Source: Thermophagus xiamenensis (GTDB lineage Bacteria; Bacteroidota; Bacteroidia; Bacteroidales; Marinilabiliaceae). From it: a stretch of DNA of 64,000 nucleotides. Shown one piece after another: positions 1 to 10,191 of this stretch; within the stretch, counting starts at the first letter, position 1; the number at the start of each line of letters is the position of its first letter. The stretch covers positions 186,001 through 250,000 of the forward strand of contig NZ_FONA01000001.1 in assembly GCF_900112795.1 (NCBI RefSeq). Direction: 5' to 3'. The notes under the pieces are model-generated. The model made no database searches and was not told the origin of the DNA. It saw only the letters and a list, made by a program, of their open reading frames with translations. The translations under genes were made by a program, and so were the position numbers.

Positions 1-1333
1 TATGAGCCACCACTTCTTCAAAACGTTGTGCGAAAACTTCTACATTCTCGGGCTTAAGAGTCAATCCGGCCGCATAATCATGGCCGCCAAAATTTTCAAG
101 CAAATCCTGACAAGCTTCTATGGCCTGATATACATTATAGCCATCGACCGAACGAGCAGACCCCACAATAAGCTTGTTTGTACGGGTTAAAATCACTGAA
201 GGGCGGCAAAACAGCGAAGAAAGTCTCGAGGCTACAATTCCAATAACTCCCTGATGCCAGCAAGGCTGATAAAGCACAGTAGTCTTTCGGTGGGATAAAT
301 TCTTATCAGTGGCTACTAAACGAATAGCTTCACGGGTAATGTTACGATCAAGGTCCTTTCGTGTTTCATTGCACCGGTTTATAGAACAACCGATATGGTA
401 GGCTTCTTTTTCATCGTTACAAATCAGTAATTTCACCGCATTATTTCCCGATTCAATACGTCCTGCAGCGTTTAGTCGTGGCCCGATTTTAAAAACAATA
501 TCATTGAGTTCAAGTTCTTTTCCATCAATACCAGCCACCTGAATAATACTTTTTAACCCGAGGCAAGGGTCTTGATTTAACTTTTTTAACCCTGCCACAG
601 CCAATGTTCGGTTTTCGCCTGTAACCGGTACCACATCAGACGCGATACTAACCACTACAAGATCAATATAGCGCAGCAGCCTATCAAAAGCTACACCCTT
701 ACGCATGGCAAAGGCTTGCATAAATTTAAACCCCACGCCGCAACCAGAAAGATTTTTATCCGGATAGTTACAGTCTTCCCTTTTGGGGTCGAGGCATGCC
801 ACAGCTTCGGGAAGCTCAGCCCCCGGTGTATGATGATCGCAAATGATGAAATCAATACCCTTTTCACGGGCATAAGCTATTTTGTCTACTGCCTTTATTC
901 CGCAATCCAGGGCTATCACCAATGAAATATTTTTTTCTTCAGCCAGGTCGATACTTTTTTGGGATATTCCATATCCCTCATCGCACCGGTCCGGAATATA
1001 ATAATCGATGTGGGGATGAAATTCTTTTAAAAACGAATACACCAATGCTACACTGGTAGTTCCATCAACATCGTAATCGCCATATATAAGGATGCTTTCG
1101 TTGCTTGATATGGCTTTGCTCAGACGATCAACAGCTACCGCCATATCCTTCATAAGAAAAGGATCATGTAATTGGGCAAGAGTAGGATAAAAAAAAGCGT
1201 GGGCTTCTTCTCGACTCGTAATACCACGAAGTGCCAATAATCGACCTATAATCGGCCCTATATCTTCAAAAGCGGATAGCTCCGCTTCTACATCAAAATG
1301 GGGTTCTTCCTTAATGCTCCATCGTTTTTCCAT
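1..1333 (-). CDS. recJ: Single-stranded-DNA-specific exonuclease RecJ (partial, C-terminus beyond window)
   Basis: RecJ degrades single-stranded DNA 5'->3' in recombination and mismatch repair in the cytoplasm. Reading the minus strand from the ATG at 1333-1331 gives about 444 codons without a stop before the window edge, so the C-terminus is missing. Visible DHH-phosphoesterase motifs are YGDYDVDG (about residues 84-91), CDHH (about 165-168), GPRLNAAGRI (about 283) and later HQGVIGIVASRL and GGHDYAAGL of the DHHA1 region; the acidic and histidine metal ligands are intact. It is separated from lipB by 150 bp of AT-rich sequence. Identification is secure; only completeness is unknown. Confidence 0.95.
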   Translation of the reverse strand, partial: MEKRWSIKEEPHFDVEAELSAFEDIGPIIGRLLALRGITSREEAHAFFYPTLAQLHDPFLMKDMAVAVDRLSKAISSNESILIYGDYDVDGTTSVALVYSFLKEFHPHIDYYIPDRCDEGYGISQKSIDLAEEKNISLVIALDCGIKAVDKIAYAREKGIDFIICDHHTPGAELPEAVACLDPKREDCNYPDKNLSGCGVGFKFMQAFAMRKGVAFDRLLRYIDLVVVSIASDVVPVTGENRTLAVAGLKKLNQDPCLGLKSIIQVAGIDGKELELNDIVFKIGPRLNAAGRIESGNNAVKLLICNDEKEAYHIGCSINRCNETRKDLDRNITREAIRLVATDKNLSHRKTTVLYQPCWHQGVIGIVASRLSSLFCRPSVILTRTNKLIVGSARSVDGYNVYQAIEACQDLLENFGGHDYAAGLTLKPENVEVFAQRFEEVVAH

Positions 1334-1483
1334 TATATCTTCTCACTTCTGAGACCTTAATTTTTCCAAAAGATACCTGTTTTTAAATAAATTGGAACAT
1401 TTTGATAAAAAAAGTTATCAACACAACTCAAACGAACTTATGCTAACTTACTGATTACATGTATATAGAAAATCAACAAAGCA

Positions 1484-2185
1484 TTAAACGAAATTAAGCC
1501 CGAAAACCTTCTTAAGGTTGTCTTTCAAGACCTTTTTAACTTCATTCATATCCATTTTCGAACCTTTTTCTTTTTCCAGTGAAGTTACCCCTTTATCCAC
1601 AAAACCGCAGGGATTTATATATCCAAAATACTTAAGATCGGTATTAACATTAAGCGCAAAACCATGCATCGAGACAAAACGACTGGCTCTTACGCCAATA
1701 GCGCAAATCTTTCGGGCATTGGGACCATTCGTGTCAAGCCATACGCCTGTAGCACCATCCATACGCTCACTCTCTGTTCCGAAGGCTGAAAGCGTTTGAA
1801 TTATGGCCTCTTCCAGCAGGTGGATGTATTCTTTAACACCCAGTTTTAATTGTTCCAGGTCGAAAATAGGATAACCAACAATCTGCCCCGGACCATGATA
1901 AGTAATATCTCCACCACGGTTAATTTTGTAAAAAGAAGCATTAATCTGCTTTAAAAAATTTTCTTGTACCAACAAATTCCCGGGTTGGCCGTTTTTCCCC
2001 AGTGTATATACATGAGGATGCTCACAAAATATTAAACGATGAGTGACGGGTTGTTCATGCCCGGGATGCTCACGATTAAATAGTTTGGCATCAACAATCT
2101 CTTGAAACTTCTCTTCCTGATAGTCCCAGGCCTTTTTGTAATCTGTTACTCCTATATCTTCAAAAATAGTATTGGCAGTTGTCAT
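1484..2185 (-). CDS. lipB: Octanoyltransferase LipB
   Basis: LipB moves an octanoyl group from acyl carrier protein to the lipoyl domains of 2-oxoacid dehydrogenases and the glycine cleavage system, the first step of endogenous lipoate synthesis. The 233-residue protein has the family signature RGGDITYHGPGQ (residues 90-101), the conserved lysine in ARKICAIG (K159) and the acyl-carrying cysteine in NPCGF (C193). Its ATG overlaps the lipA stop by 4 bp (ATGA), which indicates translational coupling with lipA, the next enzyme of the pathway. Length is normal for the family. Confidence 0.95.
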   Translation of the reverse strand: MTTANTIFEDIGVTDYKKAWDYQEEKFQEIVDAKLFNREHPGHEQPVTHRLIFCEHPHVYTLGKNGQPGNLLVQENFLKQINASFYKINRGGDITYHGPGQIVGYPIFDLEQLKLGVKEYIHLLEEAIIQTLSAFGTESERMDGATGVWLDTNGPNARKICAIGVRASRFVSMHGFALNVNTDLKYFGYINPCGFVDKGVTSLEKEKGSKMDMNEVKKVLKDNLKKVFGLNFV

Positions 2186-3054
2186 TCTGATAAAGCATTT
2201 ATATGTTTTTCAGCATGATAAGATGAACGAACCAGCGGACCGCTTTCCACATATTTAAAGCCACGTTTTAGCCCTTCTTTCCGATAGATTTCGAACTGCC
2301 CGGGGGTGACGTATTCATATACCGGCCAATGCTTGGGCGTGGGTTGAAGATATTGTCCAATGGTTAGTACCTTGACTCCGACTGCTCTTAGGTCATCCAT
2401 CGTTTCAAAAACTTCTTCAGGCGTTTCACCGAGGCCTACCATAATACCCGATTTAGATACCACTCCCGAGGAAGAAATATATTGAAGCACCTTTAAACTT
2501 AAATCATATTTTGCTTTACTACGGATTTGAGGTGTCAAGCGCCGTACGGTTTCCAGGTTATGGCTGATTACCTCAGGCCCGGCATCAATAACTTTTTGTA
2601 TGAGATGTTTTAATCCGTTGAAATCGGGAATGAGAACCTCCTGCGTAATCCCGGGGTTTAATTCTTTCACCATTCGAATGGTTTCTGCCCAAACAGAGGC
2701 CCCACCGTCTTCCAAATCATCCCGGTCAACAGAGGTGATTACAGCATGTTTAAGCTTCATAATTTTAATAGAGCGGGCAATTCGCAAAGGTTCTTTAAAA
2801 TCTACTGCGTCGGGTTTTCCGGTCTTTACGTTACAAAACTTACAAGCACGGGTACAAATATCGCCCAGAATCATAAAAGTAGCGGTACCATTACTCCAGC
2901 ATTCGGCAGCATTTGGACATTTACCGCTTGTACATATGGTATGCAACTTATGATCACGAATGGTTTTATTCATCCAATTGTAATCAGCAGTACTGGGTAG
3001 TTGTATTTTTAACCAGGCGGGCTTTCTTTTTCGTTCCGATAAAATATTAATCAT
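2182..3054 (-). CDS. lipA: Lipoyl synthase LipA (radical SAM)
   Basis: LipA inserts two sulfur atoms into protein-bound octanoyl groups. The 290-residue protein shows both iron-sulfur cluster sites: the auxiliary-cluster cysteines C41, C46 and C52 (CTSGKCPNAAEC) and the radical-SAM triad C67, C71 and C74 (CTRACKFC). The C-terminal RSSY (276-279) supplies the serine ligand of the auxiliary cluster. It is the first gene of a lipA-lipB pair, transcribed divergently from lysS across about 220 bp. Confidence 0.96.
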   Translation of the reverse strand: MINILSERKRKPAWLKIQLPSTADYNWMNKTIRDHKLHTICTSGKCPNAAECWSNGTATFMILGDICTRACKFCNVKTGKPDAVDFKEPLRIARSIKIMKLKHAVITSVDRDDLEDGGASVWAETIRMVKELNPGITQEVLIPDFNGLKHLIQKVIDAGPEVISHNLETVRRLTPQIRSKAKYDLSLKVLQYISSSGVVSKSGIMVGLGETPEEVFETMDDLRAVGVKVLTIGQYLQPTPKHWPVYEYVTPGQFEIYRKEGLKRGFKYVESGPLVRSSYHAEKHINALSE

Positions 3055-3146
3055 TCTATTTTTTTATTTGACGTTTGAATTAGGGACTAATTGCCAACTC
3101 TGCAAGTTTAATTAAAATGGATTTAAATAACAATTATAACCAAAAA

Positions 3147-3175
3147 TTGGTTTTCTCAGGTAATCATTATCTTTG
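3147..3175 (+). promoter_or_regulatory. Bacteroidota-type promoter of lysS
   Basis: TTGG (3147-3150) and TATCTTTG (3168-3175) are separated by 17 bp and match the -33 TTTG/TTG and -7 TAnnTTTG elements known for this phylum. The predicted transcript begins about 95 nt before the lysS ATG. No transcript data; the call rests on the motif match and position. Confidence 0.5.
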
Positions 3176-3275
3176 TAAAGTTTTTTGTATGGCATTGAGC
3201 CGGTGAAAACATCTTTCCGGGTTAAAATGCCACAAAATTTAAGACTAACTAAATATCAACAATACAATAAAACTT

Positions 3276-5000
3276 ATGAGCTTACTGGAATTGAGCGAAC
3301 AGGAAATTATTCGACGCGAGAGTCTTAATGAACTTAAGAAATTAGGTATCAATCCTTATCCACCGGAAGAATATCCCGTAAGTCATTACTCTCAGGATAT
3401 CAAACAGGAATTTGAAAAAAATCCGGATGCCTTCCAAGAGGTTAGCCTGGCCGGCCGAATCATGAGCCGGCGAATCATGGGAAGTGCATCGTTTGCTGAA
3501 ATCAAAGATAAACAAGGACGTATTCAGATATATCTGCGCCGCGACGACCTTTGCCCCGGCGATGATAAAACCCTTTATAATGTTGTCTTCAAAAAGCTAT
3601 TGGATATTGGCGACATCATTGGTATCAAAGGTTTTGTCTTTAAAACCAAAATGGGTGAGATTTCGGTTCACGTAACCTCGCTCAAGGTATTGGCCAAATC
3701 GTTGCGACCGTTACCCGTAGTTAAAGAAAAAGACGGAAAAGTTTACGATGCCTTCAGCGACCCCGAACAACGCTATCGCCAGCGTTATGTGGACCTCATC
3801 GTCAACGACAGGGTGAAAGATACCTTCATGAAAAGAACCCGGATTATTAATTCAATGCGTGAGTTCTTCAATGATAAGGGATATCTCGAAGTGGAAACCC
3901 CCATTTTGCAGCCCATACCGGGTGGTGCGGCAGCCCGACCTTTCATCACCCATCATAACACTCTTGACATACCTCTTTACTTGCGCATCGCCAACGAGCT
4001 TTATCTAAAACGTCTTATTGTTGGCGGATTCGAAGGGGTATACGAGTTTGGAAAAGATTTTCGTAACGAAGGGATGGACCGCTCACACAACCCCGAGTTC
4101 ACAGTAATGGAAATCTACGTGGCTTACAAAGACTATGAGTGGATGATGAACTTCACCGAAGAGATGATTGAAAAAGTGGCGTTGGATTTGCATGGCACCA
4201 CTAAAATTGAGGTTGGCGACCAAATCATCGACTTTAAGCGGCCATTTAAACGGATTAGTATGCTCGATGCCATTAAAGAGCATACTGGAATAGATATCTC
4301 CGGCATGGATGAGACACAACTACGAAAAGTATGTGACAGGTTGAATATCGAACACGACCCATCCATGGGGAAAGGAAAGCTTATTGATGAAATCTTCGGC
4401 GAAAAATGTGAAGCTTCTTACATTCAGCCCACATTCATCACCGACTATCCGGTGGAAATGTCACCTTTGTGTAAGAAACACCGCGACAATCCGGAACTAA
4501 CCGAACGCTTTGAACTCATGGTCAATGGCAAAGAAATTGCCAACGCCTATTCAGAATTGAACGACCCCATCGACCAATTAGAGCGCTTTAAAGAACAACT
4601 ACGCCTCTCCGAAAAAGGGGATGACGAGGCCATGTTCATTGATATGGACTTTGTTCGCGCGCTGGAATATGGCATGCCACCAACCTCAGGAATGGGTATT
4701 GGTATCGACCGACTAACTATGCTGATGACCAATCAAAATACCATACAAGAGGTCATATTCTTCCCGCAAATGCGCCCCGAAAAAAAACAAGAACGTGATG
4801 GTGAAGAAAAATTCACAGAGTTAGGAATCCCTGCGGAATGGGTACCGGTATTGTATAAAGCAGGCTACCTGAAAACAGCCGACCTGAAGGAAGCTAATCC
4901 AAACAAGGTGCATCAAGAACTTTGCGGCCTTAACAAAAAATACAAACTGGGTTTAAAAAATCCGCAACCCGACGAAGTGAAAGCCTGGATTTCCAAATAA
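3276..5000 (+). CDS. lysS: Lysine--tRNA ligase, class II
   Basis: Charges tRNA-Lys. The 574-residue protein has an N-terminal OB-fold anticodon-binding region (about 55-140, including [13 protein letters not shown]) and a class II catalytic core with motif 2 ([19 protein letters not shown]) and motif 3 ([12 protein letters not shown]). About 70 residues follow motif 3 and the usual end of the protein (from about 505). This C-terminal extension contains a helix-hairpin-helix-like segment ([17 protein letters not shown], then [15 protein letters not shown]). I recall such an extension in LysRS of this phylum; E. coli LysS lacks it. It stands alone with its own promoter. Confidence 0.96.
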   Translation: MSLLELSEQEIIRRESLNELKKLGINPYPPEEYPVSHYSQDIKQEFEKNPDAFQEVSLAGRIMSRRIMGSASFAEIKDKQGRIQIYLRRDDLCPGDDKTLYNVVFKKLLDIGDIIGIKGFVFKTKMGEISVHVTSLKVLAKSLRPLPVVKEKDGKVYDAFSDPEQRYRQRYVDLIVNDRVKDTFMKRTRIINSMREFFNDKGYLEVETPILQPIPGGAAARPFITHHNTLDIPLYLRIANELYLKRLIVGGFEGVYEFGKDFRNEGMDRSHNPEFTVMEIYVAYKDYEWMMNFTEEMIEKVALDLHGTTKIEVGDQIIDFKRPFKRISMLDAIKEHTGIDISGMDETQLRKVCDRLNIEHDPSMGKGKLIDEIFGEKCEASYIQPTFITDYPVEMSPLCKKHRDNPELTERFELMVNGKEIANAYSELNDPIDQLERFKEQLRLSEKGDDEAMFIDMDFVRALEYGMPPTSGMGIGIDRLTMLMTNQNTIQEVIFFPQMRPEKKQERDGEEKFTELGIPAEWVPVLYKAGYLKTADLKEANPNKVHQELCGLNKKYKLGLKNPQPDEVKAWISK

Positions 5001-5050
5001 CCTTTCGCAGGAATCGGAATAATTTTTAAGGTGTTTAATGACAAATGTCG

Positions 5051-5079
5051 TTGCAAAAACCGGTAAACATCTATATTTT
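5051..5079 (+). promoter_or_regulatory. Possible gpsA promoter
   Basis: TTG (5051-5053), an 18-bp spacer and TATATTTT (5072-5079) approximate the Bacteroidota promoter, but the -7 element ends in T instead of G. It lies about 25 bp before the gpsA ATG. Weak call. Confidence 0.3.
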
Positions 5080-5104
5080 AGGGTAAATAAAAATTTATTT
5101 AAAC

Positions 5105-6100
5105 ATGGATGAGTCATCGACCATTGGAATCATAGGCAGTGGAAGTTGGGCTACCGCTATTGCCAAAATGGTTCTAAACAATACAGATAGTCTTAACTGG
5201 TATTTCCGTAATCCGGAACACATCAAAAATTTCAAAGAAATAGGCCATAACCCGAACTACCTGACTTCCGTAGATTTCGACGTCGATAAGATTTTTTTCT
5301 CATCCGACATCAATGAAATTGTTGAAAAATCAGATATTCTTATATTTGTTATACCGTCTGCTTTTTTAAAGGATGCTTTAGTATCGCTAAAAGCTCCTCT
5401 TAATAATAAATTTATCGTTTCGGCAATTAAAGGACTTATTCCTGAAGAAAACCTCATCATAGGAAGTTTTTTTCACAAATATTATCAGGTTCCCCTAAAT
5501 TCAATAGCAGTAATTTCGGGTCCATGCCACGCCGAAGAGGTAGCCCTGGAGCGCCTGTCCTATCTGACCATCGCATGCCAGGATATGAAGAAAGGACGTT
5601 TCATAGCCTCCAAACTGGCCTGTTCGTATGTTAAAACCTCCGTTATTGACGACATTTACGGAACCGAATACGCCGCAGTGCTGAAAAACGTTATGGCCAT
5701 TGCCGCAGGCATTTGCCATGGATTGGGATATGGTGATAATTTTCAGGCGGTATTAATTTCGAATGGCATACAGGAAATTAAACGATTTGTTGATACTGTC
5801 CATCCAATCAGTCGGGATATTAAAAGCTCTGCTTATTTGGGTGATTTGCTGGTTACGGCCTATTCCCAATTCTCCAGAAACCGCACTTTTGGCAATATGC
5901 TTGGAAAAGGATACTCGGTTAAAAGTGCTCAACTGGAAATGTTGATGATTGCTGAAGGATATTATGCCGTAAAAAGCATCGTTGAAATAAATGAAAAGTT
6001 TAAGGTTAATTTACCCATTACCGAAGCCGTTTACCGTATTATATACGAAAAAGTTTCTCCGGCAATTGAGATTAAGCTTTTAACTGAACAGCTGAGGTAA
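5105..6100 (+). CDS. gpsA: Glycerol-3-phosphate dehydrogenase [NAD(P)+]
   Basis: Reduces dihydroxyacetone phosphate to sn-glycerol-3-phosphate for membrane phospholipid synthesis. The 331-residue protein starts with the Rossmann motif GSGSWA (11-16), then has ISGPCHAEEVA and the catalytic lysine in AAVLKNVMAIAAG (K194), followed by the all-alpha C-terminal domain with a GDLLVT segment. Size is standard. It sits between lysS and pgi with gaps of about 105 and 190 bp, so co-transcription is possible but not shown. Confidence 0.95.
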   Translation: MDESSTIGIIGSGSWATAIAKMVLNNTDSLNWYFRNPEHIKNFKEIGHNPNYLTSVDFDVDKIFFSSDINEIVEKSDILIFVIPSAFLKDALVSLKAPLNNKFIVSAIKGLIPEENLIIGSFFHKYYQVPLNSIAVISGPCHAEEVALERLSYLTIACQDMKKGRFIASKLACSYVKTSVIDDIYGTEYAAVLKNVMAIAAGICHGLGYGDNFQAVLISNGIQEIKRFVDTVHPISRDIKSSAYLGDLLVTAYSQFSRNRTFGNMLGKGYSVKSAQLEMLMIAEGYYAVKSIVEINEKFKVNLPITEAVYRIIYEKVSPAIEIKLLTEQLR

Positions 6101-6289
6101 AAAAGGCAGTCAAATGTCAACAGTTTTTATTGCAGAGTGTTTACTGTTCGAGTAAGGAGGAATATGAAACGTTGATATTCATTAATTAAATTTTCAACCA
6201 GTTTTTAGCATTGGAAAACTGTTCATGACTTTTAAACGCAATTCAATCGAATAACTATAAATTAAGCATCATAAAAAAAGAAATAAATT

Positions 6290-7633
6290 ATGAAAAACCT
6301 TGCCATTGATGTATCGAATGTAGCCCCGGAGGTTTCCCTTGACCAAATAAATGCCGAAAAAGAGAATGTGCAAAAACATTTGGAAACCCTCATGGCAAAA
6401 ACAGGAAAAGGAAATGATTTCCTGGGATGGGTAGACTTGCCTGCAGAAATTTCTGCAGACCATCTGAAGTCTATTGAAGCTACTGCCGAACGTTTGCGTA
6501 ATAAAGCCGATTATGTGGTAGTTACCGGCATTGGCGGAAGCTATTTGGGTGCACGTGCCGTTATTGATGCCCTCAATGATTCCTTTGACCACCTGAAAGG
6601 TGAACGTAAAAATCCCGTCATTCTTTATGCCGGCCATAACATTAGTGAAGACTATACTTATGAATTACTGGAATTACTGAAAGATAAATCGTTTGGCATC
6701 ATTGTTATATCCAAATCGGGGACAACTACCGAACCGGCCATCGCATTCAGAGTTCTTAAAGAATTACTGGAAACAAAATACGATAAAAGTGAAGTTAAAG
6801 AACGTATCGTAGCCATTACTGACGCAAAGAAGGGTGCCCTTCGTACCCTTGCCGAACAGGAAGGCTACGAAACCTTTGTTATTCCCGACGATGTAGGTGG
6901 CCGATATTCGGTATTAACACCGGTAGGACTTTTACCTATTGCCGTAGCCGGTTTTAGCATCAGTGAATTGGTAAGGGGTGCCAAAACCATGAGAGACCTT
7001 ACCGGTACTGACGTTCCATTTGACAAAAACCCCTCATCCATTTATGCTGCAACTCGCAACCTGTTATATCAAAAAGGGAAAAAAACAGAAATCTTAGTTA
7101 ATTATCATCCCAAGCTGCACTACTTTGCTGAATGGTGGAAACAGCTTTACGGCGAAAGCGAAGGAAAAGAGAATAAAGGTATTTTCCCGGCTGCTGTCGA
7201 CTTCACCACTGACTTGCACAGCATGGGACAGTGGATACAAGAGGGAGAAAGAACCATATTCGAAACTGTAATCAGTGTTGGTGCTGCCCGCCATCGTGTT
7301 TTAATTCCCCGCGATGAAGCCAACCTTGATAATTTAAATTATCTGGCAGGGAAGCGCATCGACGAAGTCAACAAGATGGCAGAATTAGGTACTCGTATTG
7401 CACATACCGATGGTGGCGTACCCAATATTCGCATTGAACTTCCCGAACTGAATGAATATTATTTGGGACAGATGATTTACTTTTTCGAAAAAGCTTGTGG
7501 CATCAGTGGCTACATTCTTGGTGTTAATCCCTTTGACCAACCCGGTGTTGAAGCATATAAGAAAAATATGTTTGCTCTGTTAGGAAAACCGGGATTTGAA
7601 AAAGAAACAGAAGCCATCAAAAAACGCTTATAA
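6290..7633 (+). CDS. pgi: Glucose-6-phosphate isomerase
   Basis: Interconverts glucose-6-phosphate and fructose-6-phosphate. At 447 residues this is the short type found in Bacillus and Bacteroidota, not the 550-residue E. coli type. Visible motifs are [10 protein letters not shown] (about 80-89, sugar-phosphate loop), [20 protein letters not shown] (from about 287, catalytic glutamate), DLHSMGQ and the C-terminal AYKKNMFA with the ring-opening lysine. An intrinsic terminator follows immediately, so it is the last gene of its unit. Confidence 0.96.
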   Translation: MKNLAIDVSNVAPEVSLDQINAEKENVQKHLETLMAKTGKGNDFLGWVDLPAEISADHLKSIEATAERLRNKADYVVVTGIGGSYLGARAVIDALNDSFDHLKGERKNPVILYAGHNISEDYTYELLELLKDKSFGIIVISKSGTTTEPAIAFRVLKELLETKYDKSEVKERIVAITDAKKGALRTLAEQEGYETFVIPDDVGGRYSVLTPVGLLPIAVAGFSISELVRGAKTMRDLTGTDVPFDKNPSSIYAATRNLLYQKGKKTEILVNYHPKLHYFAEWWKQLYGESEGKENKGIFPAAVDFTTDLHSMGQWIQEGERTIFETVISVGAARHRVLIPRDEANLDNLNYLAGKRIDEVNKMAELGTRIAHTDGGVPNIRIELPELNEYYLGQMIYFFEKACGISGYILGVNPFDQPGVEAYKKNMFALLGKPGFEKETEAIKKRL

Positions 7634-7655
7634 ATAGTTAGTATTATTTAATTTA

Positions 7656-7693
7656 AGAAGCTGCCTTCAATACTTTGGGCAGCTTCTTTTTTT
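7656..7693 (+). terminator. Rho-independent terminator after pgi
   Basis: Perfect 10-bp inverted repeat AGAAGCTGCC (7656-7665) / GGCAGCTTCT (7678-7687) with a 12-nt loop, followed by an uninterrupted T run to 7693. It starts 23 bp after the pgi stop codon. Confidence 0.9.
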
Positions 7694-7882
7694 CAATTGC
7701 TAATAAAACAGAAATCCCTTCCAATAAAATTTCTGCCATCCCTTATAACCTCTAATATTCGGCATAATCTTTGCAAACTTTTGTGACACGAAACAGCGTT
7801 TGATTTTTCGCTGTTATCCTGTGTGAAAAATAAAAACTAAATCCCAAAAAAACTTAAAAGAAACATTATAAGAACCCTATAA

Positions 7883-7902
7883 TACAAAGTTTTGTACCTT
7901 TG
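7883..7902 (+). promoter_or_regulatory. Promoter -7 box with overlapping palindromic operator candidate
   Basis: TACAAA-GT-TTTGTA (7883-7896) is a perfect inverted repeat whose last two bases are the first two of TACCTTTG (7895-7902), a match to the TAnnTTTG element. The start codon of the TetR gene is at 7941. A dimeric regulator on this site would block the promoter, so autoregulation is the natural inference. No clear -33 box was found. Confidence 0.45.
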
Positions 7903-7940
7903 TGGAAACCCAAAAAACCAAAAAGGTGTAAATTGGTTTT

Positions 7941-8543
7941 ATGAAAAATCGAATCATAAAAAAGGCGCAAGAACAATTTTTACAGTTTGGATACAGCAGG
8001 GTACGCGTATCTGACATCGCCACCGAACTGGCTATTAGTAAAAAAACTGTATACAACCACTTCAAAGGAAAAGAAGAACTACTCTATAGTGTCATAGAAA
8101 ACTTCCAGGATGAAATAGAGAGCCAACTGGAAGAATTGGAACAAGAACAACGTACCGATTACCGCGACGAAGTGTTCGCTGAATTAGAGGTCGTTGGTAA
8201 CTGGGTTAACAAGCTGTCTTTATTGTTACACGATTTAAAACGCACCTTTCCTAAAGCATACGAACAGCTTTGGAAAGCAGAACGAGAAATCATCGTGGAA
8301 CGAACCATGAAAAAACTGGAAAAAGGGGTAAGCTTAGGACTACTGCATGCCGACCAGCGCACTCAAATAGCCATGGTAGTATTCTTGCTTGCTACACAAC
8401 GTATTGCTGAGCCCGACTTTAAAGATACCATTCCTCAAAAGCTTTTGGAAAACTTACCGGGCGACCCGCGTGAACTGCTTCGCGAGATAGTCCTGTTAAT
8501 CAGCGAAGGCATTAAACGAAATGACACTAATGATTATGAATAG
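7941..8543 (+). CDS. TetR/AcrR-family transcriptional regulator
   Basis: A 200-residue protein with an N-terminal TetR helix-turn-helix (about residues 5-52; core VSDIATELAISKKTVYNHF) and an unrelated-looking helical C-terminal ligand or dimer domain. It is the first gene before a TolC-HlyD-permease-permease set on the same strand and is very likely its regulator. A perfect palindrome over its own promoter suggests autorepression. The inducer cannot be told from sequence. Confidence 0.88.
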   Translation: MKNRIIKKAQEQFLQFGYSRVRVSDIATELAISKKTVYNHFKGKEELLYSVIENFQDEIESQLEELEQEQRTDYRDEVFAELEVVGNWVNKLSLLLHDLKRTFPKAYEQLWKAEREIIVERTMKKLEKGVSLGLLHADQRTQIAMVVFLLATQRIAEPDFKDTIPQKLLENLPGDPRELLREIVLLISEGIKRNDTNDYE

Positions 8544-8664
8544 ATTCGTCATTACAGTGAACTATCCATTAATAAATCTATGCTGCATTTATTAACAGCA
8601 GCTCGAGGCAAACACAAGACTCATGCGACTTTAAAACTTGTAAAATATCACAAAACAGGAATTC

Positions 8665-10128
8665 ATGAAAAATAGAGCCATGAAACAAAACAGCTTGATA
8701 ATATTATTCCTGATGCTTCCGGTATTGGCTTATTCCTCGAGCCCATCCGGAGACGAAGAGCAAAGCAAAGATACTTTGTATCTGGACTTCAAAACTTCGG
8801 TGGAGTTAATGAATAACCGGAATAAGATGATTGAATCGGCAAGACTGAGTCAAAAAAAGGCTACTCTCGAGAAAAAAGCTACAGCAGGAATGTATTTCCC
8901 CAGTATTGGAGCATCGGCAACTTATTCAATAATGAGCGACCCACTGGAGTTAGATTTAACGCCTGTACGGGATGCAATAACACCCCTGTATGAAACCCTT
9001 AGCCAATACGGCTCATTTGAACCGGCAGAAGCTTCTGATGCCATTAAAGCAGGATTAACTGCGGGTCTAACACAAATACAAAACGCCGAATGGGTTAAAG
9101 AAATTCAGAAAGATCAGTTCGGAATGGCCGATATAAATATTAATTGGCCTTTATATGCCGGTGGTCGTATTCGTTTGGCTAACAAAGCTGCTAAGATATC
9201 AATGGAAGAGGCCGACTACCAGTTTGAACACACCTGGTCACAACAACATGTAGAATTGGTACAACGTTATTATGGTCTTCAGCTGACCCGCCAGGTGGCA
9301 GACTTACGCAAGGAAGTTATGGACGGCATGGCTCAACACCTTAATGATGCCAACAAGATGAAGGAAAACGGAATGATGGCAGAAGCAGAAAGACTTCATG
9401 CCGAAGTGGCATTCGCCGAAGCTGAACGGGAATATAAAAAGGCACTGAAAGACGTGGAACTTATGGAAACAGCCCTGCGCAACACGCTTGCTACAGACAA
9501 GCCTTTAATCCCCGTCTCAGAACTTTTTATTATTCCTACTATTAAAGACCGCCAGTATTACATCGATCAAGCTTTGGCTAATAATCCACAATTAAAACTT
9601 ATCAATGCCAAGAAGAATTTGGCCGATTTAGGCATAAAAAAAGAACGGGCAGCGTTTTTACCCAACATTGCTTTAATGGGCTCTAAAGAAATTTATGAAC
9701 ATGACCTTTCTGAATATATACCCGATTGGTTTATAGGCGTGGGACTTCAAATCAACTTGTTTGACGGGATGACAAAAATAAGAAAAGTCAGCGCAGCCAA
9801 AGTACAAAAACAACAGGTTGTAACCCTGGAAGAAAAAGCCAGACAAGACATTACAACCCTTGTCACAAAAGTGTATCAGGAACTACAAAAAGCTTTGGAA
9901 GAATATCAATCGACCGAAACCTCTCTGAAATTTGCCGAAGAGTATTATCGGGTACGCAACAAAGCTTTCCGCGAAGGCTTTGCTTCCTCTACCGAGGTCG
10001 TAGATGCACGTCTTAATTTATTTAAAGTGCAAACCGAACAACTCAAAGCCATGTACAATTTCGATTTAGCCTGGGCCAGCCTGCTGGCCATCACCGGCAG
10101 TAATGAACAATTTTTAGCAGTAGAATAA
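8665..10128 (+). CDS. TolC-family outer-membrane efflux protein
   Basis: A 487-residue protein with a Sec signal peptide (hydrophobic stretch about 10-24, ending near AYSSS) and two long helical repeats typical of the TolC outer-membrane channel, each ending in a beta region (ADININWPLYAGGRIRLANKA in the first half, GVGLQINLFDGMTKIRK in the second). Known family role: trimeric channel spanning the outer membrane and periplasm. It lies 121 bp after the TetR gene and 63 bp before the HlyD-like adaptor. The alternative start at the second ATG (8680) would give a more usual signal peptide. Confidence 0.9.
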   Translation: MKNRAMKQNSLIILFLMLPVLAYSSSPSGDEEQSKDTLYLDFKTSVELMNNRNKMIESARLSQKKATLEKKATAGMYFPSIGASATYSIMSDPLELDLTPVRDAITPLYETLSQYGSFEPAEASDAIKAGLTAGLTQIQNAEWVKEIQKDQFGMADININWPLYAGGRIRLANKAAKISMEEADYQFEHTWSQQHVELVQRYYGLQLTRQVADLRKEVMDGMAQHLNDANKMKENGMMAEAERLHAEVAFAEAEREYKKALKDVELMETALRNTLATDKPLIPVSELFIIPTIKDRQYYIDQALANNPQLKLINAKKNLADLGIKKERAAFLPNIALMGSKEIYEHDLSEYIPDWFIGVGLQINLFDGMTKIRKVSAAKVQKQQVVTLEEKARQDITTLVTKVYQELQKALEEYQSTETSLKFAEEYYRVRNKAFREGFASSTEVVDARLNLFKVQTEQLKAMYNFDLAWASLLAITGSNEQFLAVE

Positions 10129-10191
10129 CAACTTAATATATCCATTACCAAGAAAGAAACAATTAAACCAATAACCAATAATATTGAACTT

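Larger units (their letters stand above)
7634..7940. promoter_or_regulatory. Intergenic region pgi-tetR: terminator, hairpin, operator and promoter
   Basis: This 307-bp gap holds the pgi terminator, a 7-bp inverted repeat AACAGCG (7792-7798) / CGCTGTT (7809-7815), and close to the regulator a -7-like box TACCTTTG (7895-7902) overlapped by a perfect palindrome. No reading frame of interest was seen. Confidence 0.6.

Noticed and set aside
6153-6175. AAGGAGG followed by ATG AAA CGT TGA, a possible leader peptide before pgi
   Set aside because: Only three codons, in a phylum that rarely uses Shine-Dalgarno sites; no attenuator follows.
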